From assembly GCA_030411725.1 (NCBI GenBank), contig MU839842.1, positions 124,001-188,000 on the forward strand: 64,000 nt of DNA. The letters are read 5' to 3'. How positions within the stretch are numbered: the stretch's first letter is position 1; every line of letters starts with the position of its first letter. Both the position numbers and the translations under genes were made by a program. Of the stretch, positions 23,044 through 35,116 are shown one piece after another. This DNA comes from Echria macrotheca. Its lineage: Eukaryota > Ascomycota > Sordariomycetes > Sordariales > Schizotheciaceae. The notes beneath the pieces are model-generated. The model ran no database searches, was not told the origin of the DNA, and saw nothing but the letters and a program-made list of their open reading frames with translations.

Positions 23044-24314
23044 ATGGCACCCTCCGCGACCACCACAACGACGACAACGTCAAGAAGGCGTCCCACCGTC
23101 TCCTTCTCAGACGAAGAACCCAAGAAGCTCGCCCTCGCGCCCTCCGCCGAGCCCGTCTACCCCGACATCCAAACCATCCGCGACGCCATCCCGCCGCACT
23201 GCTTCCAGCCCTCGGCGCTCCGGTCCCTCGGCTACCTCGCGCGCGACACCCTCCTGATCACCGCCCTAGGCTACGCCGGGCTGACGTACATCCCGCTCCT
23301 CGAGTCCACACCGGTGCGCTGGGCCGCCTGGATAGCCTATGGCTACCTGCAAGGCCTTCTCTGCACCGGCCTCTGGATCCTAGCACACGAGTGCGGCCAC
23401 GGCGCCTTCTCGTCGCACCGTTTACTGAATGACATCGTCGGCTGGACCGCGCACTCGGCGCTGCTGGTGCCGTACTTCAGCTGGAAGTTCTCGCACCACC
23501 GCCACCACCGCTTCACCGGGCACATGGAGAAGGACATGGCCTTTGTGCCGCAGCGCAAGGAGGACCGCGCGCGGCCGCGGCTGGCGAACCTGTACATGGA
23601 CGCTGATCTCTTCGAGGACGTGCCCATCGTGCAGCTGGCCAAGCTGATTGCGCACCAGCTTGCGGGCTGGCAGATGTATCTGCTGTTCAACGTGTCGGCG
23701 GGCCAGAAGTCTAAGCAGCGCGAGGGCGGCTGGCTGCGCGTGAGCCACTTCGAGCCGACCAGCGCCGTGTTCCGGCCGGGCGAGGCCGTTTTCATCTTCC
23801 TGTCTGATCTTGGGCTGGCCATTGGTTCGTATCTGTTGTACCGGGCTGCGGGCGTCGTCGGCTGGCAGACCGTCTTTCTGCTGTATGGCGTGCCGTATTT
23901 CTGGGTGCATCACTGGCTGGTGGCAATTACCTATCTGCACCACAACCACCCGGACGTTCACCATTTCGATGCCGACAACTGGACCTTTGTCAAGGGCGCG
24001 CTGGCGACGGTCGACCGCGATTTTGGGTTTGTCGGGCGCCATTTGTTCCATGGGATTATCGATACCCATGTTGTGCATCACTTGTTTCCGTAAGTTTTTG
24101 TCTTTTTCCCTATAGGGAGTCAGCGCTGACAGTTCGCAGTCGTATTCCGTTCTACTATGCTGAGGAGGCCACCGAGGCTATCAAGCCTGTTGTCGGGGAT
24201 CTGTACCATCGCGAGTCGCGGTCGTTTATTGGTCAGCTGTGGGAGACCTTTACGACGTGCAAGTACGTCGAGGAGGATCCCGCGATGCCGGGCGTGCTGA
24301 AGTGGGCGAACTAG
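23044..24314 (+). CDS. membrane fatty acid desaturase, omega-3/delta-12 (oleate/linoleate) type
   Basis: Predicted 406-aa ER desaturase that inserts a double bond into C18 acyl chains of phospholipids. Exons 23044-24089 and 24140-24314; the 50-nt intron (GTAAGT, GCTGAC, GCAG) falls within the third histidine box region and joins HHLFP to RIPFYYAEEATEAIKP. The three di-iron histidine boxes are HECGH (115-119), HHRHH (151-155) and HVVHH (342-346), with hydrophobic segments between. ATG 23044 is chosen for its context (aaccATGg) and because upstream in-frame residues lack conservation. From memory, PDIQTIRDAIPPHCFQPSA and the GLLCTGLWI region look closer to the fungal omega-3/bifunctional clade than to classic delta-12 enzymes; regiospecificity cannot be decided by eye. 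Converges with the FUSC gene. Confidence 0.92.
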
Positions 24315-24557
24315 ACCTTGTTTAATTTTCGTTCCATGTTGGGAAGTAAAAGTATGAGGAGACAGACGGTAGACCAGAGGATAGACCAGAGGATAGACCT
24401 GCGTCGCGGCCGTACTTTCATGATAGACGCCCCCTTTTTAGAGCATAGACCATTTCATAGACTTGGGACATGGAAAGGAGAAGTTATCATAGACAGGAAA
24501 AGAAAACGAGAAGTGGTTAGAGATACCCACATGTATTTATTTATACCTACCAACTGT
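24315..24557. repeat. 3' intergenic with seven TAGAC repeats
   Basis: Between two convergent stops. The hexamer ATAGAC (first copy gTAGAC) occurs at about 24370, 24381, 24393, 24423, 24445, 24457 and 24489, seven copies in 125 bp, two of them within a 12-bp tandem unit agaggatagacc. It lies in the desaturase 3' UTR or between the two 3' ends. Confidence 0.55.
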
Positions 24558-27500
24558 CTAATCCACCTTGCCTTTGGAGCTATCTTTTCCGGAGACCCCA
24601 AACGAAGTCTCACTGGTACTCTCACTGCTGTCGATGCGAAAACTAAAGTCCACCACCCCGACGAGACCACTGACGGCCTTGGCCAGCCCCTCGAGGTCGT
24701 CACAGACGAGCGTTGTACAGACTTGGAGCACGGCGAACTCGGCATAACCCGGCTGGTCCATGTTCTTGGGATGGAGAATGTTGATATGCGCGGCGGACTG
24801 GCTGGGCGTGGAGGGTGAACCCGTCGCCCGCAGATTTCTTCGCTCCAACTCCTGCGAGTCGATGGACCTGTTGGAATCATCCTCCGAATCGGAGCCGTGA
24901 CGGTAGTTCAGCCACATCAGTCGGCGCGTCATTTCGTATGGCCGAGGGAGGGGGACGAAAGGCGGAAGACTTTGTCCTGACAGGAGCGAGTTGGAAAGAA
25001 GTGTCAGCGTTGACAAGATGGCATGATGGGTGGGTTTGAGAATTTGTAGGACTCGCGCAAGTGAATCACGCCAAGCTTCCCTCCCATCCTCGGCCGGGCC
25101 GCCAGTTTCCTCCCCAGACTCTGGTGAAGCCTTCTCGTCGCTTGCGTCGTTGGATTGTGTCGGAGTCGGGTGTGTCAGCGTGTAGCTGATCAGCGTCAGG
25201 TAGCCCATGATCCTGGTGCTTCGCATGATGATCTCGTCATAGGCCTCACGCGGAAACTTCCCGCCGATCGTCGGCTCCCATCGCTGCCAGTACGAGTGCT
25301 GGCTCATGGACGGAAGTAAGAGCATCACCTTGCCGAAAATCTTGCGGCCGGCTTTGTACAGCTGGTAAGCGGGCGTGCCGGGAACGGTGAGATCGCCTGT
25401 TTTGGCGTTCATGCTTGATTGGATCGTCGAGTTGATAACTCCAAAGTAGTTGGCCATCAGGTAAAGCGTGGCAGCGAGATCACGACGGAGCCAGGTCCTG
25501 TCGGTCAGTGGCTTGGGGAAGACAGTCCAGAAAAAGGCGACCACGCTGCCGCCCGCCACACAAGCTAACCGATACGGCGCGAGGAGGTATGTTCTGGAAA
25601 ATGTCAGACGGCATCCTCCTCCTGGATGAAGGCAACTTACGCATAGTACGGCTGGCCAGTCCGCTCAGCCACCTCCTTGCCGATTGTCAGTACCTGAAGC
25701 TCATAGCCAATGATGAGAACCTGGGTGACAATGGTGATCATGATGGCAGGTATGAAGCGCGGGTACTTGATGAAGAAGTAGTAGTCGATGAAGACAAAAA
25801 GCCATAGGAACACTATCGCCCCCGGCCTACGTTCGTCGACGATGTACCATATGATCAAGGAGAAGACCATGGCTACCACTGTTCCGCCGACCCGACAGAG
25901 GAACCCAAAAAAGGATTGACCCGAGGCTTACATCTGTTAGTCATGACACTCAGCTCCATATAAAGCTGGAAACTTACTCATCGACATGCCGATGGCAATG
26001 ATGATCAACGCCCACACCAGTCTCTGCTCCATGAAGAACCGCTGCGTGTTTTCGAGAAAGGCAATGATCCCTATCGTCATCGTTGCACATGCCGCACGTA
26101 ATCCGAACATGGACTCCTCAGACCCGAAAAAGTCAGACACCTTCCGAAGACGAGTGCCGAAATGCTCCCAAGGGGTCGCCGGCGGTAGGTGTTCCGGGTC
26201 TCTCTTCTTGTTGTAGCTGTCTCCCGAGTAGACAATGTTGGGTGAAGATTCCATGAGATCCGGGGCTTGCTCAGCAGACGAGTCTTCGTTGCTAAGAATG
26301 GCCATGATCCATTTCCGTAACCGTCGGAAGCCGGGCACAATAAGACGCTTCTTCGACATGGTGCCGTCGGCAACTTTCGCGTCTGCAAACGCGACAAGCT
26401 CCTGGACGGCACGGCCCGATGCATGCATCAGATTCTCCATGTAAAGCACCACATAGAGCTGGGCCTTCTCACGCTCCCGCTTTTCTCCTGAAAATTTCCA
26501 TCGAACGCCGTCGACCTCTTCCTCCTCTGTCATGAGCGCAGTTTCTCTCGCCCACGTTTTTAGCAGCTCGCCTTTTCTTGATCGAAATTTCTCGACCAGT
26601 TCGTCAACAATCCGGGCAAACCCTGGTTCGCCAGGCTTGATTTGCTCCCCCTGGGCTTCGACATCGGCCCCGGCGGCTTTACCGACAGCCTTGCCATGCT
26701 GCTTGGCTCTAGGAAGCAGTTCCAAGCAGAGCCCGGCGTGTTCAAGAGCCCCGTCGACGGCTTCGGACAAGATATGGAAAGGCTCGTGCATTCGCTTCAT
26801 GACCTCATTCCACACACGCTTCTCCCGTTCCTTCTCGGACATGACCTCTGGCAGTTCGTCCTCAGATCCAACCCAGCCGCGATGCTCCGACACTCGTTTG
26901 AAGATGTCGATAATCGTAGTCATGCCCATACTGCTACAGTCAGAATTCCGGGCCAGTGACATAGATAGATAGAAACACATACATAGGTATGTAGACATTC
27001 CGAATCAAGGCAAACAGCTCGCTGATGTCTTTCGCATCCAGTTTGCCCCAAGCAACGTCGCGTTTGGCAAATGTTATGTCAGCATGCATCTTTCCCGACA
27101 GCTCGGCCATCTTGTCGGTTATCTCCTTGAGTGCCTTTGCCGCCTTGGCCTCCTTCGTCAGAGGTTTTGTCTCTTTGCTGCCCTCTCGGAATCCCGGAGA
27201 TGTGTCGGTGCGAGTAGCAACGGCAAACATGTCGTCCGACTCCAGCCGTATGAGATAGGCCTTTTGAAGAGCGACAGTCTTCCTCAGAAGCCCGATGGCG
27301 CCGGTGAACTCCTTAAAGACAACGAGTCGACTGCTAACGGGAAAGACGAGGATGCTGACACATAGGGCCAGCGCCAGAGCAGTGAGCATAGCCGTGAGAA
27401 GCTGCTTGATAAACGCCGCGGCGGCCGCCGTAGTTGTTAGAAACGGCCCAAAGGTGGCTGAGATATTGACGAGGATGCTGTACATGATGATGGGCAGGTT

Positions 27501-28120
27501 GAAGCTTGGGAGCTTGGCGCGGACGACATTTCCGAACCAGATGTTGGCAAACAGCCAGACGGCACATACAGCAGATTGGCTGGAGTTGTATGTGACAGAG
27601 TTAATTGTCTGTTCAGTCGATGAAGCCGTGTGGGCACGAGCCTGGACGCTCGACCACAGGGCGAGCATCGAGATGGCAGCACCGAAGCACACGGCCAATA
27701 AACTGAGCAGGAGGTTCATGAGGAACTTGCCCCGCGGGAGGATGGCCAACGACAAGACAGTGATGATGGGGATTAGGTAGCCGAGCGTAGCGAAATAGGA
27801 GGCGACAACCGGCGCCTGACACATGGCGATGCCGATGGTGGGCGGCAAGGAGCCCCTCCGGATGTCAGCGCTTGGGCGGATTCCGCTGGCCGATGGACTT
27901 ACTTGAACATCATCAGGAGGGTCGGTTTGTCGAGGCCAAGTTTCGTGACCAGCTTCGAGAACACATTTGGCTTTTTCGCCGGAGCAGGCGGCGCGTCCTC
28001 GTGGTCATTGTGGTCGGCGGGACCTTCAGGGCCATCATCGTGAGCATCTCCAGCCCCCTCACCCTCATCTTCTGTCCTGCTCCTCCGGTTCGAGTCGCGA
28101 TCCTGCCCGGCAGTCGCCAT
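24558..28120 (-). CDS. FUSC/Brefeldin-A-sensitivity-like multi-pass membrane protein (DUF2421-type), putative transporter
   Basis: Predicted 1121-aa membrane protein from five exons: 28120-27903, 27855-26983, 26930-25978, 25926-25641 and 25593-24558. All four introns (47-52 nt) keep the frame. The N-terminus is acidic and soluble (about 1-60), followed by a block of about six hydrophobic segments (SYFATLGYLIPIITVLSLAI to CVSILVFPVSSRLVVF), a long charged cytosolic region (about 260-580) and a second membrane block including LVWALIIIAIGMSM, TSGQSFFGFLCRVGGT and MVFSLIIWYIVDERRPGA, then a cytosolic C-terminal domain. This duplicated arrangement is that of fungal FUSC/ArAE-like proteins, some linked to resistance or to brefeldin A sensitivity; the cargo is unknown. 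The exon 2/3 junction has a TAGCAG double acceptor. Intergenic DNA at 28121-29398 separates it head-to-head from the next gene. Confidence 0.88.
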
Positions 28121-29398
28121 ACCGCGCCGTGCTCGTCAATTGAGTCTCCGACAACCCAATGGCATGCATTCGGCGTTGTCGCTCCAATTGCGGCGGCGGA
28201 TGTGGTGACTTCTCGGATCCGGGCCCGAGGTGCGTCATCAATTGACCGGATCTCCTTGGCAGGACAGAGCGGCGGGTCTGGTGGGCGGGGCGGGGTGTTC
28301 CTTGGTGTTGGGAGAGGGGAAACTCATCGACGTGCCTGTCGATCCTGTCCCAACAGGTAGATATTTACAGCGATGAAAGCTTGGCCATCCGATCTTGTTG
28401 CTGACTCGCGACATCCGTTTTGTTGACGCGGACCCGAGCCATTGTTCCCTGTCGGCGGTTTGACGTTACTCAGCCGACCCATTCCCGGCGCGGGCACCCG
28501 CTGACGACTCGCGGAGCCCCTCTGCATTTGCTGGGAACTCTTTTGACTATTGATCCAATGACGGCGCCGGTCAATGCAGTATCTCAACGTCATCTAGCAT
28601 TTCGACGATTCAACGGGGATACCCGGGAATTGACAAGCTGTGGAAGTGAAGCGTTTGATAGAGGGGTTGGTGGGGGTGCTCCTAGCCAAGCCAGCAGCAG
28701 CCCGCCGCCCACCACGACATCTCGATCCCTACACAGCGGTCGCACCGCAATTTCCTCTGTCACCGCCCTCGCTACGTAGTCTAACAGCTCAAACCACCCA
28801 CCGTCATCGCAAGCGTTCACAACGCCGTCGGGACTGATAAGAAAATGCGCGCAACACAGTGCCACCTCGCACACCTTCCCTGTCGTGGCCCCCGGCAGGC
28901 ATGGTGCCGTTTTGGGACCAACACATCTCGGTGACTGCCTTGCGTAGGTAGGAGGCGCCCTCGCCCGTTTCACATCGGCCGAGCGAGAAGGTGTGGGTGG
29001 CGCGACTTCTGAGAGGAAGGAAAAAGAAGCAATAGCCTTCTGTCGTTCGTCGTCCCGACCCGACCACTCCCGAGCTGCTGTAACAGCCACCCCCCAACCC
29101 GTCTTGCGTCACGGATTCCAGACTGATTAGAAGGACCTACACCACCCCTTACTCCCGGGTTCCCTCCCTCTCTTCTTTCCTTTCCTTGTGATACCGTCTG
29201 ACCATTGAGTTGTATTCGCAATGTCTAAGCTGCTTACCATCCATCGACCATCCCATTCACAAGCTTCCAGGTAGTCAGTCCTTCGCAAACCTCTCAGCCA
29301 TCACCTTCCCGCTCGTCGCACAAAGCCAGAGCAGAGCCTTATTCCCGCCTCCATCCCCGCCCGCTGGACTCGACTTACAACCACCCCTCACCGAAAAG
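28121..29398. other. divergent promoter region
   Basis: About 1.3 kb between the FUSC-like gene (minus) and the RS/RD-rich protein (plus). Includes CT-rich leader sequence at about 29150-29190. A minus-strand frame 28590-29090 is open for 166 codons but Arg/Ser/Pro-rich and unconvincing. Confidence 0.45.
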
Positions 29399-30199
29399 AT
29401 GCCTTCCTCACGCAGCTCCTCCTCCAAATCCTCTTCCACCTCCCGCCAGCAATCCAAAGCCTCCACATCCCGCTCCCGCTCCACCTCGTCCTCATCCTCG
29501 TCTCCCTCCCGCGACGACATCGAGGACGACAAAAAGTCCCTCCTGAAAGAAACATTCCTCTTCCTCGGCGCCGTCGCGGCCGCCACCTTCGCCGCGCACA
29601 AGTACTGGCCCAAAGGCGTCATCTACGGCGACAAGGCGGACTGGGAACACGAGCACGACGTGAAGGAAGCGAAGAAGGCGTTGCGGGACGCTCGGGAAGA
29701 TAACAGACCGAGAGAGAAATCGAGGAGGCGAAGGGGAGAGCGACGACCCGTTGAGGAAGAGGAAGAAGAAGAGGAGCAGGAGGTTGTGTATATGGATCGT
29801 GAAGAGAGAAGAGCTAGGTATCGTCAGGCTGCGAGAGGGACTGGGGCCGCCAGACCTGCCTCGGTTGTGGGGACTGCGGCGCCGCTGGCTATTCGTGATC
29901 GAGAGAGGGAGCGGGGGGTGAGTAGGGATCGGAGTAGGGATCGGAGTCGGGATCGGGAGTGGGAGAGACCTCGTTCGGACCCGGGCTCGCGCGATGGGTA
30001 TATCATCGGCAGGGGCAGCAGGGAGTCGTCGAGGGACCGGTCTGGCGGCGTGGTGGTTGAGCGGAGGAGGGACTCGTATTATCCACCGCCTCCTCGGCGT
30101 AGATATTACGAGTACGAGGAGACGCCAGTTAAAGTCTATCGAGAGCCGTCGACGAGATCTCGGCGGGCGTCGGTGGACTATGATGAAGGCGGTCGTTAG
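29399..30199 (+). CDS. RS/RD-rich single-pass membrane protein, conserved fungal hypothetical
   Basis: Single-exon 266-aa protein. Residues 1-40 are almost only Ser with Arg/Lys/Thr; a hydrophobic helix FLFLGAVAAATFAAHKYWPKG follows at about 50-70, then HEHDVKEAKKALRDAREDN, an all-glutamate run (EEEEEEEE, about 122-129), and an Arg-rich tail with DRSRDRSRDREWERP and Tyr/Arg-rich YYPPPPRRRYYEYEE. The start ATG is the first codon of the low-complexity head; upstream residues in frame look non-coding. Such composition suggests a phosphorylated, disordered protein on a membrane, possibly the mitochondrial or ER surface (helix followed by positive charges). I do not recognise a named family; function unknown. 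Confidence 0.7.
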   Translation: MPSSRSSSSKSSSTSRQQSKASTSRSRSTSSSSSSPSRDDIEDDKKSLLKETFLFLGAVAAATFAAHKYWPKGVIYGDKADWEHEHDVKEAKKALRDAREDNRPREKSRRRRGERRPVEEEEEEEEQEVVYMDREERRARYRQAARGTGAARPASVVGTAAPLAIRDRERERGVSRDRSRDRSRDREWERPRSDPGSRDGYIIGRGSRESSRDRSGGVVVERRRDSYYPPPPRRRYYEYEETPVKVYREPSTRSRRASVDYDEGGR

Positions 30200-30588
30200 G
30201 AGCGGGCTGAACATTTTCAAGATAAACAGCATGGCGAATACGACCATATCTTGGATCGCTTCATCAATTGGTATTTCTAGCAGAGCTGATGTCTAAAGTG
30301 CTATGCTGCCCAATTACTGGTTTGATTGTTTCAAATGCAACGCTCGCGAGCGTATTCTCTTGCTGTCAACGCCGTCATCCATGCCGCCGGAACATGCCCA
30401 GGCACCCCAAAAGTGACCCTTCCAATGCTGCGTCAATGAGATGGCCAGCCAGATCCCAGTCCAGAATATTGCGCAAAATTTCCCTCAAAAGCCAGATCGC
30501 CAAGGCAGATCTTGCCGTCCCGATCTTGGATCGCACCCAGATTCCCCTTTCTCCACTTGGGTCCCAGGCCGTACATGCGAACCTGCTG
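30200..30588. other. convergent 3' region
   Basis: About 390 bp between the convergent RS/RD-rich gene and elg1. No feature recognised beyond 3' UTR sequence. Confidence 0.5.
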
Positions 30589-33500
30589 TCACGCACCCAG
30601 CTCATCGGCGCTATCCTCCTCGATAACCTGCTTCCGAGGTCTTCCCCTTCGGCCTCCTTTCTTGGCTACCAGATTCGGGGATGTCGGCGACGACACTACT
30701 GACGATGAGGCAGTCGAGGCCTTGGGCGTACCCGGCGAATGCGCTTCCTCGCTCGATTGCCCAGCCCATCCTTCACCTCCAGTCTTCATGACCAGATATG
30801 GGTTGAGATCCGCTTTGAACCATTTCTGACCTCTTGTCGTACTTCTGGAACCGCCTTCCAGCGCCGAGAGGGAGGCTCTCGTTGTCCGCATTCGTTTTGT
30901 ACCCCGTGCTGCTCGTCCGCCCTCGCTGACGAGGCTGCTGAGCTTTTGCCTTTGCTTCTGAAGCTCCGACTCGTAAGAAACAATCCCTCGCACGTAGGGT
31001 GCGACTTCAACTGCAATCATCTTAAAGGTGCGATCAAAAACCGATGGATCTAAGCTTGAACCGGACCCAACTTGAGGAGTGTCAGGCACGGCAATCGCGT
31101 CGAATGCGGAAGAAAAGTCCAGGCGTGATATCACGTTAGTCCCGGGAACTGGGTCAGAGAATGTCTTCTGGATGCACCGAATGGCTTTGTTCTCGTCCAA
31201 GGGCTGAAGCTCAGGCGAGGGTTCGCCACTCAGATCTTCCGTATCGGCCCGCAAGGACGCCTTTGCGAGCGATCTGATCGCTGATGTGAATGTCTCAGGC
31301 GACCCGTGAAAATAGGTAACCTGCGGTGTGAAAACATGAGAAAACCCTTGGGGGTAGTCATCTTGTGTCTTCGCTGATGGGATGGGGGGTGTCGTATCGA
31401 TGGGTTCCTGAAATATATGTAAGCGGCTGCCTACTGCTTCTCGGGAAGGTTACGGGGAAAAACTTACTTGTGGAAAGACTGCGAATGACTTGCGACCGCT
31501 TCCGTCTGCCGAGCTCATAGCATCGGCATAGCCGTCAAAGGCCTCAAGAGCTTTAAGCCGACCTACGGGGGAAGCGGTGCTAATGTCCAGTCTTCCCGCC
31601 CAAGAAGACAGACCAGTCGTATCCTCCCAGTGACCGACATCAACCTGACAGTGGTCCCAACATTGGCCGAGGAGTTCCTCCTCAACCAACCTAGCCGGAA
31701 GATCGGAGTCCACAACACGGTCTCGCCCCAGCCAGTTCATCCCAGTGATGTATGTTCCTTGGCTGACGACACGAACAACCTGGCCATTCTCATCCAAGTC
31801 AACACCTTTGGGCCAGCGAGGATAAAACCACTCAAAGCCGCCCCGGCGATCACCAACCCCGATCTGGCACCACAGCTGCAAGTCGGTCGTGGCGGCTCGG
31901 AGATCGTGTCCGCGAGATTCGTAGAGCGCTTGAGCAGTTTCTCTCGTGATGGCATGCCCCTCGTTTGCCGCGATGAGAATAAGTCGATCAACGGCATAGT
32001 CCAGAGGAGGCGATGTCAATCGAAAAATACCATGCAACTTCAGCTGTGAAAAAGGCAGAACGGTCTCGTCGTTGCAAGTGATAACGAAAGGTCTCCGTGA
32101 CTGTGCTATGAGGCTGATGATGGTTGGCCAAAACTGTTTGTCGTCTGCATAAAGAATATCGGCTTCCTCGACCAAGATTAGGGACTGCCTCTGGTTAGGA
32201 GATTCCTTCTTCGGTGCTTTCTGTTGTTTTGCCTTTGCCGTGCCAGATTTGGGCTTGAAGAAGGCGCTCATTGTTGACTGCTTCCCACTTTTGATGTCGT
32301 TGGCGGTCTCATCTCCGATTGCAGTATCCATCTCGTCTTCGGTAGCTAAAGCCTGATGCTGTCGAACGTGATGGTTTTGTGTCATGTCCCCGATTTTCTC
32401 CAAGATATCTTTCCCACTTCGCCGGCTTCCTGGGTTGAGCTCGAAGACTTCAAAGTCGAGCTCCTTCGCAACTGCGTAGACAGCGCTGGTCTTTCCGCAC
32501 CCCCGAGGACCACTGATGATGACAGTGTTCGGGATCTTCCCACCATACCTCCCCTTTGACAAATCGGTGGACCAGACCACGGTCTTCCTCATGATGCCTC
32601 GGATTCCGTTAGGCATCCAATCCTCACCACCGTCGTCAGATGCGGCATAAAGGCCATCCTCATCGTCGCTGGAGACAATGAAGCCATCAAGTTTCTTTCT
32701 CCTCTTCTTGTTGCCGGCTCCAGCAGACTTGCCCTTGCCCTTCGTTTTCTCTGGTTCAGTGGCGCCAGTATCAACGGATTGAACCATCAAAGCTTGAAGC
32801 CAGTCTCGTAGCAAAAATAGCTCCTGACCTTCTTGGAGAACTTCCACCGCAGATATTGGGGCATACTTTTGAGTCCAGTTAGACGTCTCGCACTCAGATC
32901 TGTCAAAGGCAGACAGCCCTGTAGAGACAGATTCGAATAGGCGGGAGAGTTGGGGTGGCGCAACGAGAGTCTCTTGGTTATCGTTGGGCACTCGATTCTT
33001 TTTAACCCCTTTCTTTGTAGCGGTTGGTGGCCGAAATGTTCTCAGCTCGGGGATGATCCGTGATTGCAGCTTCCGGCCACTCTCGAAGTGCTTCTGTGGA
33101 AGACGAAGCTCGGAAGGCGGCGGGAGAAAGTCATCGTTGTTGATATGTCGGACCTCCTCGGCCTTTCCGCGAATGTCCAACTCCTTGGTTACGCTGTCCA
33201 ATATTGATTCAGGTGTAGGAACTTTGACTTGCTGGCCCTTCGATTTCCGCGACGGAAAAGGGTGTGAGAGGGCTTGTTCGGGTCCCGTAGTATGCTCGAT
33301 ATTCCGCACATGGGCAACACCGCTCCAAGGCCAGGCCGGCAACCTGGCTCCAGGGTGCTTCATCCCGAGGTTTTTTGCCCCGATCTGAGGTAGAAGATCT
33401 GAGCCGTTGATGCGTGGCTTCTTCGGTGAACATGGAGTTGAGCTAAATACCTTCACCCTTTTTTGAACAGGGGAATCAGGTTTGGTCGTGGGTTCCTTTG

Positions 33501-34422
33501 CAACAGCAGTTGATGTTTCTGTCTTCTTGAACTTGTCAAGAAAGAAAGGGTGTGTTGTTTTTTGACGTTTCGGGGTTGAACCTTCTGCAGCAGGTGCAGG
33601 CTCAACCGATTTGCGTTTTGACGGCGGCGAGGGCCTGGAAGCCGGTGCTGCGACGCGTTCATCCCCGCTGAGAATGGCGTTCACTCTTCGACGGAGATCG
33701 CTGTGTCCCCCTTCGCTTTGGCCGTATTTAATAACGACAATCCTGCTTGGACGTGCATTGTCTTGAACCGACTCTGAGTTGCTGGCTGCCCCCTTATTGC
33801 CTTGGTTTCGAGACTGTCGCTGCGTGGGCGGCGAACCGAATGTGCCGGTTTTTGGGTTGAATCGAAGCATCTTCTTCGGCTTTGTCGAATCGTTTGGACT
33901 TGTTTTCGGGGGTGTTTGGGGACGAGAATGAGAGCTATTGACTTTCTCGGCCACTGCGGGAGAAGCACGACCACCCTCTTCCTCGTTGCCTTCCAGATAA
34001 TCGCCATCTTGGTCAGTCCTCGTTAATGGAGGAAGCTCAACATCGGCTTGCGGCAAACTTTCGGAATCTTCCCCTTGCTGTTGTGCATCCACCGTCTTCA
34101 ACTTGAAGAAGTGATTTGGGATTCCGGCTTCGGTCGACGACCGGGATTGCTTCTTCGCTCGCCGCTTCTTCTGTGCGCTGTCTTCATCTTCATTCGAGGC
34201 TTTGGGGCGCCGGTTTTGCCGTGTCGTTGCCCTTTCGGCGACACTTTCGGCGTTCTCGTCGTCGATATCGATAGGTCCGGAGGATATGGACTGTGATTTG
34301 GACTGAGCGTGTCCGTTTTCTTCCGACTTGTCACGATTTGGGGCGCCATTGCGAGCCAAAGCAAAAAAAGGATGCAACGGCTTTCGGTTTGCGTGTTCGG
34401 AGCCACTGGCGTCGTCAGCCAT
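30589..34422 (-). CDS. elg1: Elg1/ATAD5-like RFC-type AAA+ ATPase (PCNA unloader)
   Basis: Predicted 1257-aa large subunit of the alternative clamp loader that removes PCNA from chromatin and protects genome stability. Exons 34422-31468 and 31407-30589 joined in phase 0 by a 60-nt intron. The N-terminal 480 residues are disordered and Ser/Lys/Pro-rich; the AAA+ core has Walker A GPRGCGKTSAVYAVAKEL (about 637), ELNPGSRRSGKDILEKIGD as in RFC1/Elg1, a Walker B-like LILVEEADILYADD (about 745) and a sensor-1-like PFVITCNDE. The C-terminus is basic, ending KKGGRRGRPRKQVIEEDSADELG, with an AT-hook-like GRPRK. ATG 34422 (gcgATGg) is preferred; 34449 is an in-frame alternative. A further ATG at 34603 followed by GTACGT is not in frame with the main ORF and would be a leader uORF. 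Shares a 0.7-kb divergent promoter with utp8. Confidence 0.88.
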
Positions 34423-35116
34423 CGCGAGGACGGCTACGGACCCCATAAGTCCCAGCCGATGCCTGAGCAACAATTGACTTGTTAGCTCGTTACTACAGAA
34501 GTACGAAATCAATGAAACACTTGGATTAAGAACGTACCTCAACGCTGAGGTGGTCAGCGCGGACACGGGAGCGGGAGCGGGAGAGGGAGGAACCAGGGCG
34601 CATCCGCTCAAGTGCTTGAAGAAGTTGGTGTAGAGCAAGAATTGTTGTCGGATATATTAGGAAGTGCAGACAAACGATTGGGGATATAGAAGAAGATTGA
34701 AGTTGAAATGTGCAGCCCAGTTGCACCTCAATTTTCGTGTCGGTCACTGGGCTACCTCAGTCTGGTGTGGAGAGTCGATATTCGTGGTGATGCAGATGCA
34801 CTTAACGAGACCGCGACGAAAGGCGCGTCTGCTCCAAGCTCGAGCGTGTTCGCGAATTGCCCCGCCCTGGCGGGAGAACAGGGGTTGTGAGTGGAAAGAA
34901 AACAGGTACGTACCTGCGGGCGGTGAGCTGGTGCAGGCGATGAAAAGGGTCAATGATCCGCCGAACTTCCGACCAGCCCCACGGGAAGCAAGGCGCCCCA
35001 CTAAAACTTTTTCGAGGACTGGGAACTTTTCGCAGTTGCGAACGGAGAGTGTTGACGGCAGCACCCCTTCCGCAATTCACTGCCACTGCGATCGCACGGC
35101 AGGCACGGCAGTCGCG
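34423..35116. promoter_or_regulatory. shared divergent promoter of elg1 and utp8
   Basis: About 695 bp head-to-head. On the minus side a 5' UTR intron is likely: donor GTACGT at 34537 with possible acceptors around 34463-34493. The upstream ATG at 34603 opens a short frame outside the Elg1 frame. Confidence 0.45.
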
